Positions 53,110 through 63,933 of a DNA stretch of 64,000 nucleotides are shown here, in pieces. The translations under genes and the position numbers were made by a program. The notes under the pieces are model-generated. The model did no database searches. It was not told the DNA's origin and saw only the letters and a program-made list of their open reading frames with translations. Every line of letters starts with the position of its first letter. Positions within the stretch are counted from its first letter, which is position 1. The DNA is from Enterococcus haemoperoxidus ATCC BAA-382. GTDB lineage: Bacteria > Bacillota > Bacilli > Lactobacillales > Enterococcaceae. The DNA is taken from contig NZ_KE136479.1 of NCBI RefSeq assembly GCF_000407165.1, positions 1,871,464-1,935,463 of the forward strand, in the 5' to 3' direction.

Positions 53110-54378
53110 ATGACAAACATTATTGATGAATTAGAATGGCGTGGTGCCATCAACCAACAAACAGATAGCGAAGGGTTGCGTGAATACGTTGAATCCAATA
53201 GCATTTCACTATATTGCGGCGTTGATCCTACAGGAGATAGTATGCATATCGGTCATTTGATTCCGTTCATGATGCTAAAAAGATTCCAAGCATTCGGACA
53301 TCATCCCTTTATTTTGATTGGTGGTGCAACTGGAACGATCGGAGATCCAAGTGGACGTACGACAGAACGTCAATTACAAACAATGGAAACTGTTCAGCAC
53401 AACGTTGATTCTTTAACAAAACAAATGGAAAAATTGTTTGCAGTAGACACAGATAACACATTGACTTTAGTGAACAACTACGACTGGACACACGATCTTA
53501 CTCTATTAGATTTCTTGAGAGATTTCGGTAAATTCTTCAATATCAACACAATGCTTGCTAAAGATATCGTCGCAAGTCGTTTAGAAACTGGTATTTCATT
53601 TACAGAATTTACCTACCAAATTCTACAATCGATGGACTTTTTACACTTATTCCAAAATAACAACGTACGCATGCAAATCGGTGGTGCGGATCAATGGGGC
53701 AATATCACAGCTGGTCTAGACTTGATTCGTAAAAAAGAAGGTGCTGATGCAAAGGCCTTTGGTTTAACGATTCCATTGATGTTAAAAGCAGATGGAACAA
53801 AATTTGGTAAGACAGCAGGCGGTGCGGTTTGGTTAGATCCAGAAAAAACAACCCCTTACGAATTCTACCAATTCTGGGTAAACCAAGATGATCGTGACGT
53901 AATCAAATACTTGAAATTCTTTACCTTCTTAACAAAAGAAGAAATCGATGCCTTAGAAGTCAAAGTTCAAACTGAACCACATTTACGTGAGGCACAACGC
54001 GTACTAGCTGCAGAAATGACAAAATTCGTGCATAGTGAAGAAGATTTAAACGATGCATTAGCAATCTCAGAAGCGTTATTTTCTGGTAACGTAAAAAACC
54101 TAACCTCAAAACAAATTGAAGAAGGCTTTAAAAATATGCCTACCGTTGAAACAGAAACACTTGATCAAAATCTTGTAGATTGGTTGATCGAACTTGGTAT
54201 TGAACCTTCTAAACGTCAAGCAAGAGAAGATATTTCAAATGGTGCGATTTCAATCAATGGTGACCGTATTAAAGAATTAGACTTTGTCGTCACAGCAGAA
54301 CAGAGCTTTGATGGAAAATTCATTATTGTTCGTAAAGGTAAAAAACAATACACTTTAGTAAGATTACTTTCTAAATAA
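53110..54378 (+). CDS. tyrS: Tyrosyl-tRNA synthetase
   Basis: A class I synthetase of 422 residues. It has YCGVDPTGDSMHIGHLIPFM (HIGH motif), GGATGTIGDPSGR, MQIGGADQWGNITAGLDL and KFGKTAGGAVWLD (the KMSKS equivalent KFGKT), then a C-terminal S4-like RNA-binding domain (PSKRQAREDISNGAISINGD). The frame is open into the leader at 53029, but the ATG at 53110 follows AGGAGAGG and gives the normal family start MTNIIDEL. It is controlled by the T-box and lies divergent from tyrP-tyrDC. Confidence 0.96.
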   Translation: MTNIIDELEWRGAINQQTDSEGLREYVESNSISLYCGVDPTGDSMHIGHLIPFMMLKRFQAFGHHPFILIGGATGTIGDPSGRTTERQLQTMETVQHNVDSLTKQMEKLFAVDTDNTLTLVNNYDWTHDLTLLDFLRDFGKFFNINTMLAKDIVASRLETGISFTEFTYQILQSMDFLHLFQNNNVRMQIGGADQWGNITAGLDLIRKKEGADAKAFGLTIPLMLKADGTKFGKTAGGAVWLDPEKTTPYEFYQFWVNQDDRDVIKYLKFFTFLTKEEIDALEVKVQTEPHLREAQRVLAAEMTKFVHSEEDLNDALAISEALFSGNVKNLTSKQIEEGFKNMPTVETETLDQNLVDWLIELGIEPSKRQAREDISNGAISINGDRIKELDFVVTAEQSFDGKFIIVRKGKKQYTLVRLLSK

Positions 54379-54393
54379 AAACAGTTAGTCTAT

Positions 54394-54446
54394 TTTTAAA
54401 GGGTGAAGTAAAACTGATTTTCAGTTTTACTTCACCCTTTAAAATT
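54394..54446 (+). terminator. Terminator of tyrS
   Basis: TTTTAAAGGGTGAAGTAAAA and TTTTACTTCACCCTTTAAAA form a perfect stem of over 20 bp; T runs are short, but the stem is very strong. Confidence 0.85.
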
Positions 54447-54544
54447 TATTCTATTTACTGGACAAATTACAAAAAAGTTTTATAATAAAAAATGCTTGCT
54501 AGAATGGATCTAGCGCGATAATGTGAAGTATTGTTTCCTTTATA

Positions 54545-54658
54545 TTATCTAGCTTCGCGGGTTAGCTCTTCGGAAAAAAGATAAAAATAGATTGTGGCAA
54601 AAATCGCCACTCTTAATTTTTCCTATTTTCCTGCCAAGTCTAAACGAGTCCGTTTCGC
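54545..54658 (+). repeat. Structured dispersed repeat, copy B
   Basis: TTATCTAG, CGGGTTAGCTC, TCGGAAAAAAGATAAA, inner hairpin TGGC/GCCA, TTTTTCCTATTTTC, then AAACGAGTCCG. The arms CGGGTT and GAGTCCG pair using G-T pairs where copies A and C use other bases. Confidence 0.75.
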
Positions 54659-54739
54659 TTTTGCTGAGAATCACAGTGAAAAAATTGAACTGATGATGAA
54701 CAGTACAAGACTTTCGTAAGAAAGTGTTGATCATTAGTA

Positions 54740-54855
54740 TTATCTAGCTGCACAAATCAATCCTTAGGAAAATAGATAAATTGTTAGTGAAACAAAGAAC
54801 GTTTCAATAACAATTTCCTAATTTTCTACAGGATTAAACGATTTGTTCCGCTTTT
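54740..54855 (+). repeat. Structured dispersed repeat, copy C
   Basis: TTATCTAG, ACAAATCAATCC, TTAGGAAAATAGATAAATTG, inner hairpin TGAAAC/GTTTCA, CAATTTCCTAATTTTC, GGATTAAACGATTTGT. ACAAATC pairs with GATTTGT and AATCC with GGATT, at the positions where copy A has ATGGGCT/AGCCCAT and GTCTC/GAGAC. It ends just before the ribosome site of the next gene. Confidence 0.75.
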
Positions 54856-54872
54856 AAATTTAGGAGGAACTT

Positions 54873-55187
54873 ATGAAAATCGACAAGATACAAGACGGCC
54901 ACGGCGATGAGTTTTTCCGTTCTCTATTAGCTTTAGAAACATTGGAGGATTGCTACAATTACTTTGACGACTTAATGACACTTAAAGAATTAGATTCTAT
55001 GATTCAGCGGTTTGAAGTTGCAAAGCTACTACTATTAAACAAAACGTACAGTGATATCGCTGAAGCCACTGGCAGCAGCACTACAACGATTTCTAGAGTA
55101 AAACGAATTATAGATGAGGGAAACGGTGGATTACTTGAGATGGTTCATAGAATCGATGAACAAGATGACAAAGAACTTCATCGCTAA
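54873..55187 (+). CDS. YerC/TrpR-like regulator
   Basis: A 104-residue helix-turn-helix protein of the YerC/YecD group of the TrpR superfamily: FRSLLALETLEDCYNYFDDL, then MTLKELDSMIQRFEVAKLLL and NKTYSDIAEATGSSTTTISR, the recognition region. Targets are not known from the sequence. TAGGAGGA precedes the ATG and follows directly on repeat copy C. Confidence 0.88.
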   Translation: MKIDKIQDGHGDEFFRSLLALETLEDCYNYFDDLMTLKELDSMIQRFEVAKLLLLNKTYSDIAEATGSSTTTISRVKRIIDEGNGGLLEMVHRIDEQDDKELHR

Positions 55188-55213
55188 AAGTATAAGATAG
55201 GCTACAAAACTAT

Positions 55214-55264
55214 AAAAAGACGTTTAAAAGTTGTGCAAGTACACTAACTTTTAAACGTCTTTTC
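55214..55264 (+). terminator. Terminator of the YerC-like gene
   Basis: AAAAAGACGTTTAAAAGTT and AACTTTTAAACGTCTTTT pair perfectly with a short loop and a T tail. Confidence 0.88.
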
Positions 55265-55280
55265 AATAAAATGCTAAAAC

Positions 55281-55314
55281 AAAAGACCGAGCCTGGCCAG
55301 CTCGGTCTTTCTTT
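55281..55314. terminator. Terminator of the pdh operon (bidirectional)
   Basis: AAAGACCGAGC and GCTCGGTCTTT around CTGGCCA. On the minus strand it ends in TTTTGTTTT, and it lies just after the pdhD stop. Confidence 0.85.
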
Positions 55315-55332
55315 GTGTGACAAATATGCTAT

Positions 55333-56739
55333 TTAAATATGAATTGGCAAACCTAAAGCCAACTCAGAAGCATCCATAGTAATTTCCCCTAAAGATGGGT
55401 GTGGATGGATCGTTAATGCAATATCTTCAGCATTCATGCCAGATTCAACCGCTAATGATAATTCAGAAATCATATCACTTGCGCCAACTCCACCGATTTG
55501 TGCTCCGATAATGACATTGTCTTCGTTTGTTGTTACCAAACGTACGAATCCTTCAGTTTTACCTAAAGAAATAGCACGGCCGTTACCAGCGAATGGGAAT
55601 TTGTAAGCAGTTGCTTCTAATCCCGCTTCTTTGGCTTCAGCAATTGTCATACCAACACTTGCTAATTCTGGATCAGTAAAGGCTACAGCAGGCATTGCTT
55701 TGTAGTCTACTTCTACTTTTTTACCAGAAATTGCTTCAGCAGCAATTTTTGCTTCGTAGCTTGCTTTATGAGCAAGCGCCGCGCCTGGTACAATATCCCC
55801 AATAGCGAAGATGTTTGATACGTTTGTTCTACCTTGTTTGTCCACTTTAACTAAACCACGTTCGCCAACTTCAACACCAGCTTGTTCTAAACCAAGATCA
55901 TCCGTGTTTGGACGACGTCCAACTGTTACCATTACATAGTCAGCAGTTACTGATTCTTCTTTGCCGTCTACTTCATATTTTACAGTTACGCTGTCGCCGT
56001 TGTCGATTGCTTCTTTAGCCATTGCTTTCGTTACAACTGTTACATTTTTCTTCTTGAAGTCGTCTGTAACTAGTTTAACCATATCTTTTTCATAAGTTGG
56101 TAAGATTGAAGGACTACCTTCTAAAATCGTTACTTCAGAACCAAGGTTCGCATATGCGCCACCTAATTCTGCACCGATAACGCCGCCACCGATGATAACA
56201 AATTTCTTAGGTACTTCTTTCAAGTTCAAACCACCTGTAGAATCTAAGACACGTCCGCCAAATTTAAATCCTGGGATTTCGATTGGGCGAGAACCTGTTG
56301 CTACGATTGCATTATTGAAAGAGTAAGTTTGCGCTGAATCTGGATGGATCACACGTAATGTGTTTTCATCAACAAAGAACGCTTCTCCTTCAATAATTTC
56401 GATTTTATGTTTTTTAAGAAGGAAACCAACACCGCTTGTCAACGTATTAACAACTTTATTGTCTTTCCATTCTTGTGTTTTTGTAAAGTCTAGCTCAACA
56501 TCTTTGGCTGTTACACCAAACATAGTTGAATCTAGTGATTCTTGATAGTGGTGTCCAGCTGCGATCAATGCTTTAGAAGGAATACATCCAACGTTTAAAC
56601 ATACACCGCCGATAAACTCACGTTCAATAATCGCAACTTTTTGACCCATTTCAGCAGCACGAATCGCTGCAACGTATCCTCCAGGGCCTGAACCAATTAC
56701 GACTGTATCTAATTCAATGGCGAAATCTCCTACTACCAT
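55333..56739 (-). CDS. pdhD: Dihydrolipoamide dehydrogenase (E3)
   Basis: Reoxidises the lipoyl arm of E2 with NAD. The 468 residues have the FAD-binding [18 protein letters not shown], the redox disulfide [16 protein letters not shown], the NAD-binding [20 protein letters not shown], the second FAD motif [11 protein letters not shown] and the C-terminal HPHPSLGE with the catalytic His. It starts seven bases after pdhC, with GGAAGG near the pdhC stop, and closes the operon. Confidence 0.96.
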   Translation of the reverse strand: MVVGDFAIELDTVVIGSGPGGYVAAIRAAEMGQKVAIIEREFIGGVCLNVGCIPSKALIAAGHHYQESLDSTMFGVTAKDVELDFTKTQEWKDNKVVNTLTSGVGFLLKKHKIEIIEGEAFFVDENTLRVIHPDSAQTYSFNNAIVATGSRPIEIPGFKFGGRVLDSTGGLNLKEVPKKFVIIGGGVIGAELGGAYANLGSEVTILEGSPSILPTYEKDMVKLVTDDFKKKNVTVVTKAMAKEAIDNGDSVTVKYEVDGKEESVTADYVMVTVGRRPNTDDLGLEQAGVEVGERGLVKVDKQGRTNVSNIFAIGDIVPGAALAHKASYEAKIAAEAISGKKVEVDYKAMPAVAFTDPELASVGMTIAEAKEAGLEATAYKFPFAGNGRAISLGKTEGFVRLVTTNEDNVIIGAQIGGVGASDMISELSLAVESGMNAEDIALTIHPHPSLGEITMDASELALGLPIHI

Positions 56740-56746
56740 TTGATAA

Positions 56747-58396
56747 TCATCCTTCCATTAATAGTAATTCTGGATCAGCTAATAGACGCTTGATGTTGTT
56801 CATTGCTTTTTGAGCAGTTGCGCCATCAACAATACGGTGGTCAAAACTCATTGAAAGTTTCATAACACGTCCAACAACGATTTCACCGTCTGCATTTACA
56901 ACTGGTTGAGTAGCGATCGTACCAACACCTAAAATTGCAACTTCAGGGTAGTTGATAACAGGTGTGAACCAGCCGCCACCAACTGAACCAATATTACTGA
57001 TTGTGATAGAACCGTCACGCATATCCGCAGCAGTTAATTTACCATCAATTGCAAGAGCTGCTTTTTCGTTGATTTCATCAGCGATTGCAAACATGCTCTT
57101 AGTATTCGCATTTTTAACGTTTGGTACATATAAACCATGATCAGTATCTGTTGCAATACCAATGTTATAGTAATTTTTATAAACGATTTCTTGTGCTGCA
57201 TCGTCAATTGATGCATTCAAGATTGGGAATTTTTGAACCGTTGCAGTCAATGCTTTCACAACGTATGGTAAGAATGTTAATTTCGTACCGTTAGCTGCTG
57301 CAACATCTTTAAATTTCTTACGGTGATCCCATAATTTAGATACTTCAACTTCGTCATGCAATGTAACGTGAGGTGCAGTATGTTTACTGTTTACCATTGC
57401 TTTAGCAATTGCTTTACGAGTTGGTGTCATTTTTTCGCGTGTTTCAGCTTCACCTAAATCAGAAACAAATGGTTTAGCAGGTGCTTTTGGTGCTGCTGTT
57501 TCAGTTGCAGTTGTTACTTGTGGAGCCGCCGCAGTTTGTTCAGCTTGTGCTGGTGCTGCTGCTTGTCCGCCACCTGAAATAAAGCTTTCGATATCTGCTT
57601 TTGTAACACGTCCGCCTTTTCCAGTTGGTGCAACTTGTGTGATGTCTACATCTTTTTCACGAGCAAATTGACGTACTGATGGCATAGCCAACACACGTTT
57701 GTTTGGATCAGCTGCTGCTACAACACCTGTTGACGCTGCTGGAGCTGGTGCTGCTTGTTCTGTTTGAGCAGGTGCACTTGCTGCTGGCGCAGATGCGCTT
57801 GGTGCAGAATTATGTCCAGGTGCATCGATTTCGATCAATACATCTCCAACATTTGCTACTGTACCTTCTGGAACAACGATGTTTTTAACTGTTCCTGTAA
57901 CTGGTGAAGGAATTTCTTCAACAGATTTATCGTTTTGAACTTCCAATAAAGTATCATCTTCGTTGATTGTATCGCCTGCTTTAACGAACCATTTTACGAT
58001 TTCGCCTTCTGCAATACCTTCACCGATATCTGGTAATTTAAATTGGAACACGCCGCCACTGCTGTCCGCTGCTGGTGCTTCTGGAACTGCTGCTGGTTGT
58101 GCAGGAGTTTGTTCTTGAGCTGGCGCCGCTGCTGGTGCTGCATCATTTTCAGGATGTCCAGGTGCATCGATTTCGATCAATACATCTCCAACATTTGCTA
58201 CCGTGCCTTCTGGTACTACGATAGATTTAACTGTTCCTGTAACTGGAGATGGAATCTCTTCTACAGATTTATCGTTTTGAACTTCTAGTAATGTATCATC
58301 TTCATTGATGGTATCTCCTGCTTTAACGAACCATTTTACGATTTCGCCTTCTGCAATACCTTCACCAATATCTGGTAATTTAAATTGATAAGCCAT
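56747..58396 (-). CDS. pdhC: Dihydrolipoamide acetyltransferase (E2)
   Basis: Core of the pyruvate dehydrogenase complex; moves acetyl groups to CoA. The 549 residues hold two lipoyl domains (about 1-80 and 115-195), each with [19 protein letters not shown] where K carries lipoate, joined by Ala/Pro linkers. A peripheral-subunit-binding domain ([20 protein letters not shown], about 235-275) follows, then the catalytic domain with [14 protein letters not shown] (His and Asp). The two lipoyl units are nearly identical in DNA, so they could recombine. A hairpin and about 137 bases separate it from pdhB. Confidence 0.96.
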   Translation of the reverse strand: MAYQFKLPDIGEGIAEGEIVKWFVKAGDTINEDDTLLEVQNDKSVEEIPSPVTGTVKSIVVPEGTVANVGDVLIEIDAPGHPENDAAPAAAPAQEQTPAQPAAVPEAPAADSSGGVFQFKLPDIGEGIAEGEIVKWFVKAGDTINEDDTLLEVQNDKSVEEIPSPVTGTVKNIVVPEGTVANVGDVLIEIDAPGHNSAPSASAPAASAPAQTEQAAPAPAASTGVVAAADPNKRVLAMPSVRQFAREKDVDITQVAPTGKGGRVTKADIESFISGGGQAAAPAQAEQTAAAPQVTTATETAAPKAPAKPFVSDLGEAETREKMTPTRKAIAKAMVNSKHTAPHVTLHDEVEVSKLWDHRKKFKDVAAANGTKLTFLPYVVKALTATVQKFPILNASIDDAAQEIVYKNYYNIGIATDTDHGLYVPNVKNANTKSMFAIADEINEKAALAIDGKLTAADMRDGSITISNIGSVGGGWFTPVINYPEVAILGVGTIATQPVVNADGEIVVGRVMKLSMSFDHRIVDGATAQKAMNNIKRLLADPELLLMEG

Positions 58397-58465
58397 TTTT
58401 TAAGCCTTCCCTTCCTTTATCGTATCTGTCTAACTAGTCATTTACTTAAAATAACAGCGCTAAAT

Positions 58466-58493
58466 TTCCACGTGATAAGCTATCACGTGAAAA
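58466..58493 (-). promoter_or_regulatory. Perfect hairpin between pdhB and pdhC
   Basis: CACGTGATA-AGC-TATCACGTG (58469-58489) pairs perfectly, with TTTC/GAAA flanks extending the stem. There is no T run, so it is more likely an mRNA processing or stability element, or an operator, than a terminator. Confidence 0.65.
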
Positions 58494-58533
58494 TCAAGAC
58501 ACGTTTTTAAAGTAAGATTTGTTTAGTCTCTAA

Positions 58534-59511
58534 TTAAAATTCTGCGATTTCTCTAGCTTTCGCTTCGATATCTTTAGCATTTGGCAACCAAATGTTTTCT
58601 GCTTGTCCAAATGGGAAGATTGTATCTGGAGCAGATACACGGCCAATTGGCGCTTCTAGTGATAATACCGCACGTTCAGAAATTTCAGAAACAACCATAG
58701 CGCCAACGCCAGCTTGTTTTTGTGCTTCTTGAACTACGACTACACGACCAGTTTTTTCAACTGATTTAATGATTGTTTCAACATCTAAAGGAGCGACAGT
58801 ACGTAAGTCAATGATTTCAACAGAAATATTGTCTTTTGCTAAGTTGTCAGCGGCTTTGATTGCTTCACGAACCATAGCACCGTAAGTAATGATAGAAATA
58901 TCAGTACCCTCACGAGTCACAGCTGCTTTATCTAATGGTACTTCATATGCTTCATCCGGCACTTCCTCACGGAATGAGCGGTATAATTTCATATGCTCTA
59001 AGTAAACAACAGGGTCATTGCTTCTGATTGCAGAAATCAATAGTCCTTTTGCATCATATGGATTTGATGGAATAACCACACGGATACCAGGAGATTGAGC
59101 AATCAATCCTTCTAAGTTATCTGAGTGAAGTTCTGGTGTATGAACACCACCACCAAATGGCGCACGAACAGTAATAGGCATGTTACGTGTTCCACCCATA
59201 CGGTAACGAGTACGAGCCATTTGACCAACGATTTCGTCAAATACTTCAAATACGAATCCAAAGAATTGGATTTCAGGAACTGGACGGTAACCTTCTAATG
59301 CTAAACCAAAAGCCAAACCACCGATTCCAGATTCTGCTAAAGGAGTATCGAAGACACGGTCTTCACCAAATTTTTCTTGTAAACCTTCAGTTGCACGGAA
59401 AACTCCGCCGTTTTTACCAACGTCTTCACCGAAGACCAAGACGTTTTCGTCTTTCTCTATTTCAAGAGCTAAGGCATCTGTAATTGCTTGGATCATTGTT
59501 TTTTGTGCCAT
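58534..59511 (-). CDS. pdhB: Pyruvate dehydrogenase E1 beta subunit
   Basis: Completes the thiamine diphosphate site with PdhA. The 325 residues show [60 protein letters not shown], and [14 protein letters not shown] near the C terminus. It starts two bases after pdhA. Full family length. Confidence 0.96.
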   Translation of the reverse strand: MAQKTMIQAITDALALEIEKDENVLVFGEDVGKNGGVFRATEGLQEKFGEDRVFDTPLAESGIGGLAFGLALEGYRPVPEIQFFGFVFEVFDEIVGQMARTRYRMGGTRNMPITVRAPFGGGVHTPELHSDNLEGLIAQSPGIRVVIPSNPYDAKGLLISAIRSNDPVVYLEHMKLYRSFREEVPDEAYEVPLDKAAVTREGTDISIITYGAMVREAIKAADNLAKDNISVEIIDLRTVAPLDVETIIKSVEKTGRVVVVQEAQKQAGVGAMVVSEISERAVLSLEAPIGRVSAPDTIFPFGQAENIWLPNAKDIEAKAREIAEF

Positions 59512-59513
59512 GA

Positions 59514-60650
<1,137 letters not shown>

Positions 60651-60668
60651 TTACGTTTCTTTTTTTCG

Positions 60669-60708
60669 TAAAAAGTAAAACAGCGTTAAAAACTGTATTA
60701 CTTTTTAT
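60669..60708 (-). promoter_or_regulatory. Hairpin in the pdhA leader
   Basis: On the minus strand AAAAAGTAATACAG and CTGTTTTACTTTTT pair around TTTTTAACG with small bulges and end in T-rich sequence about 40 bases before pdhA. It could be an attenuator or the end of a short upstream transcript. Confidence 0.5.
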
Positions 60709-61139
60709 CGACTACACTTACAAATTATCACTAAACAGATAAAAGAGCAAGTAAAAAGTGAGCATTTCTTTAAATTTGATTAAAATACTCGAAACCTTTC
60801 GTACCAAAGGTTAGTGATTAAAATCACAAACAAGAAACCGTTTTACAAAAAGACTTCGCAATCGTATCTTTTGACAACTAGCTGTTATAGTCTCTGTAAT
60901 CATTGTTATGCTACAGAAGATTTACATATTAGAAATTATTTACTAAAAAATGAACAGCGTTTTTCCAAACATAACAAAAAGAACAAAGACAAAAATTTAA
61001 GTATTTTGACTTTGTTCTTTAAAAAACGAATATTAATAATTAAAAAATAGTTTTTTTCCACTCTTTACGAATAACAAATTCAATCGCTAAGAAATTTTTC
61101 GTTATTTGGTTTAAAAAAGTGAATCTTAAAAAAGTTGAA
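60709..61139. other. Intergenic region between pdhA and mgtA with a terminator-like hairpin
   Basis: No supported gene; the one short plus-strand frame (60814-61050) has no ribosome site. AAAAAGAACAAAG.CAAAA and TTTTG.CTTTGTTCTTT (60975-61026) form a long stem with A and T runs on both sides, probably the distal terminator of mgtA. The pdhA promoter should lie near 60720-60790. Confidence 0.6.
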
Positions 61140-61212
61140 TTAAGCGTTAAATTTCATCGAATCATCAACCAAATAAAATTGACCATCTTCTTTTTCTAAA
61201 TCAAATCCACTC
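61140..61212 (-). pseudogene. Possible C-terminal remnant of a lost gene after mgtA
   Basis: In a frame that overlaps the mgtA stop, the minus strand reads GFDLEKEDGQFYLVDDSMKF then NA and a TAA. It has protein-like composition in an otherwise A/T-rich gap, but is too short to identify. Confidence 0.25.
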
Positions 61213-63813
61213 TTTGGTAATATGAATATAGAGTCGTTTAGCAACTTCAACTGTAATCAAATATAGTACAATGATCAAAATGAACCAACCCCAATAATTA
61301 GCTGGAAGTTTCACAAAGTCGAAAACCTCCCGAATTGGTGTCAAGACAATCAATAGTCCTAATCCAACAGCTCCTAAACTGGAAAGAATCACAGCTGGCG
61401 ATGCTATACTTTGAATAAATGGTAATTTTCTAGTACGAACCATTTGAACAACTAAGGTTTGACTGACTAAACCAACCACAAACCAACCTGTTTGGAATAA
61501 ATGTTGACTTCCAATCGTATTGGCGTTAAAGACAAACCACATCACAAGATAGGTCATAATATCAAAAATACTACTTACAGGTCCAATGCATAAGGTAAAT
61601 TTCATCAAACCGTTTGTTTCCCAACGTACTGGTTTCAATAAATCTTCTTCATCCACATTATCCCAAGGAATCGCTAATTGTGCGATATCATAAATTAAAT
61701 TTTGAATCAATAATTGAATAGAAAGCATTGGTAGAAATGGTAAAAAGGCACTTGCAATCAAGATTGAGAACACATTTCCAAAGTTAGAACTGATCGTGAT
61801 TTTAATATATTTCATCATATTACTAAAAACTTTTCGACCTTCAATCACACCATCTTCTAAAACGTTCAAGCTTTTTTCTAATAAAATAATTGAACTTGCA
61901 TCCTTTGTAATATCGGCAGCTGTATCAACGGAAATCCCAACATCTGCTTTGCGAAGAGCTGGTGCATCGTTGATTCCATCTCCCATGAAACCAACTGTGT
62001 GGCCATTTTCTTGGAGTGTTTCTATAATTCGAGACTTTTGCATGGGATTTAATTTTGCAAATAAATTGGTTTTTTCGACTTCTTCTTTCATTTGTTCATC
62101 CGACATATTATCGATATCAGAACCAAGTACGACATGGGACACTTCTATCCCTACATCGCTACAAACTTTCTTAGCAACGATATCATTATCACCCGTTAGA
62201 ACTTTTACATTAACCCCATGTTGATGTAGCGACTTGATTGCAGTGATCGCTGATTTTTTTGCAGGATCTAAGAATCCCATAAAACCGATTAGTGTCATCC
62301 CTTGCTCATCTTCCACACTATAAATGGCTTCGCTATGCACATCTTTTTTCACCGCTACGGCTAATGCGCGCATGCCTTGTTCATTCATACGAATATTAAC
62401 TTCACGCATTCTTTTTTGTAATTCGGGTGTCAACGGTACGATTTCGCCATTGATTTCCGCATGTGTACAAACAGCTTCCATCTCTTCAACCGCACCTTTT
62501 GTGATCATAAATTGATGACCGTCCGCATTGACGACCACGGTCAAACGACGACGGGAAAAGTCAAACGGAATTTCATCCAATTTTGTCACTGAGTGATACG
62601 GACTTTGATTGCTATTTTCTTCATAAAAATTGATCACAGCGATATCCATTAAATTTTTCCAGCCAGTTTGATAATGAGAATTCAAAAAAGCCATATCTAA
62701 TACTTGATCGTTGACTTTACCTAGTGGATCTAGGTGTTGCACCAAGACAACTCTGTCTTCTGTAATCGTACCAGTCTTATCTGTACAAAGAATATCCATG
62801 CTACCTAAATTTTGAATAGAAGGTAATTCTTTCACAATCACTTTATGTTTAGATAAACTCAATGCACCTTTAGCCAAATTACTAGTCACGATCATCGGAA
62901 GCATTTCAGGCGTTAAACCAACTGCCACAGCAATCGCAAAGAAAAAAGCTTCGCCCCATTCACCTTTCGTGATTCCGTTAATTAAAAATACGATTGGAAA
63001 CAGAACCATAACCATTCTAAGTAAAAATTTACTCACTTTTGTCAAACCGATATCAAAAGATGTTTTTCCACGTTGTGTTGTCGCATTTTTAGCAATATCA
63101 CCAAAGAATGTATTTTGTCCAGTCTTTAAGATAATTGCTTTTCCTTGCCCACTCAATACGTCAGTTCCCATAAAAATCAAGTCCTGCATATCTAGCGCGG
63201 AAACAGATTCTGAATTTTTATCGATACCAGCATCAACAAATTTTTCTACTGGCATTGATTCACCTGTCAAAGAAGATTGGTTGATAAATAAATCCTTTGT
63301 CCAAATCAGGACAGCATCTGCTGGAATCATATCACCTGTCGCAAGCGTTACAATATCCCCTGGAACAACTTCATCCATCGGAATTTCTTTGGTTTGACCT
63401 GCACGAGTTACAGCGGTTGTATTTTCGATGAGTTCTTTTAAATTCAGGCTTGCTTTTTGGGAACGATATTCTTGAATAAAGGCAATAATAACACTAGCTA
63501 AAATCATGATCCCCATTACAAGCGCTGCTTCAAAATCTTTTGTTGCAGCTGAAACTACCATCAATAAGGCTAATACATAAACAAATGGATCTTTAAATGC
63601 TTCTAAAAACATCATAATTGCTGGTGTTGGTTTTTGTGCGGACACTTCATTTGGTCCATACTCTTCTAAACGATGTTTAGCATCTTCTTCGGATAATCCC
63701 TTTTCTGAGGTACGAAGTTCCATCATCAATTCACGTTCAGAGAGCATTGCTAATTTTCTTAATTCTTGGTCTTTTGTTGTTTTCTTTATATCTGCTATTT
63801 TTTTGTTCATCAT
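61201..63813 (-). CDS. mgtA: Magnesium-transporting P-type ATPase (MgtA/MgtB type)
   Basis: A P3B-type ATPase of about 870 residues. It has an N-terminal cation-ATPase domain (RTSEKGLSEEDAKHRLEEYG), the phosphatase motif LTGESMPVEKFV, the phosphorylation site CTDKTGTITEDRV, the nucleotide-binding KGAVEEME, and the hinge MGDGINDAPALRKADVGISV, with ten or so membrane helices. GWFVVGLVSQTLVVQMVRT near the end is typical of MgtA/MgtB. AAGGAGG decides the ATG at 63813; the frame is open to 63837. The leader carries a short ORF and a hairpin covering the ribosome site. Confidence 0.93.
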   Translation of the reverse strand: MMNKKIADIKKTTKDQELRKLAMLSERELMMELRTSEKGLSEEDAKHRLEEYGPNEVSAQKPTPAIMMFLEAFKDPFVYVLALLMVVSAATKDFEAALVMGIMILASVIIAFIQEYRSQKASLNLKELIENTTAVTRAGQTKEIPMDEVVPGDIVTLATGDMIPADAVLIWTKDLFINQSSLTGESMPVEKFVDAGIDKNSESVSALDMQDLIFMGTDVLSGQGKAIILKTGQNTFFGDIAKNATTQRGKTSFDIGLTKVSKFLLRMVMVLFPIVFLINGITKGEWGEAFFFAIAVAVGLTPEMLPMIVTSNLAKGALSLSKHKVIVKELPSIQNLGSMDILCTDKTGTITEDRVVLVQHLDPLGKVNDQVLDMAFLNSHYQTGWKNLMDIAVINFYEENSNQSPYHSVTKLDEIPFDFSRRRLTVVVNADGHQFMITKGAVEEMEAVCTHAEINGEIVPLTPELQKRMREVNIRMNEQGMRALAVAVKKDVHSEAIYSVEDEQGMTLIGFMGFLDPAKKSAITAIKSLHQHGVNVKVLTGDNDIVAKKVCSDVGIEVSHVVLGSDIDNMSDEQMKEEVEKTNLFAKLNPMQKSRIIETLQENGHTVGFMGDGINDAPALRKADVGISVDTAADITKDASSIILLEKSLNVLEDGVIEGRKVFSNMMKYIKITISSNFGNVFSILIASAFLPFLPMLSIQLLIQNLIYDIAQLAIPWDNVDEEDLLKPVRWETNGLMKFTLCIGPVSSIFDIMTYLVMWFVFNANTIGSQHLFQTGWFVVGLVSQTLVVQMVRTRKLPFIQSIASPAVILSSLGAVGLGLLIVLTPIREVFDFVKLPANYWGWFILIIVLYLITVEVAKRLYIHITKEWI

Positions 63814-63814
63814 T

Positions 63815-63858
63815 TTCTTTTCCTCCTTTTGCTTCATCTTATTTAGAAAGGAAAAGAA
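63815..63858 (-). promoter_or_regulatory. Hairpin that would hide the mgtA ribosome site
   Basis: On the minus strand TTCTTTTCC (63850-63858) pairs with GGAAAAGAA (63815-63823), nine perfect pairs. The second arm begins inside AGGAGG and ends two bases before the start codon, so the folded form should lower translation. Confidence 0.6.
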
Positions 63859-63861
63859 GTA

Positions 63862-63933
63862 TTATTTCAATCCCATCGTTTCTAAGATGAAGACTACATT
63901 TCGATTATTTTTCCGCTGACTGGGGTCTTCCAT
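63862..63933 (-). CDS. 23-residue leader ORF upstream of mgtA
   Basis: It has ATG at 63933 with GAGAGGAAG upstream and TAA at 63862, 49 bases before the mgtA start. The peptide is MEDPSQRKNNRNVVFILETM then GLK. The acidic/proline start (Met-Glu-Asp-Pro) recalls the enterobacterial mgtA leader MgtL (Met-Glu-Pro-Asp-Pro), where such a start destabilises ribosomes at low magnesium. The codons near its end (AACGATGGGATT, 63869-63880) can pair with AATCCATCGTT (63964-63974) before its start. Confidence 0.6.
   Translation of the reverse strand: MEDPSQRKNNRNVVFILETMGLK

Noticed and set aside
60814-61050. 78-residue plus-strand frame with several cysteines between pdhA and mgtA
   Set aside because: No ribosome site, A/T-driven composition, and its end overlaps a terminator-like hairpin.
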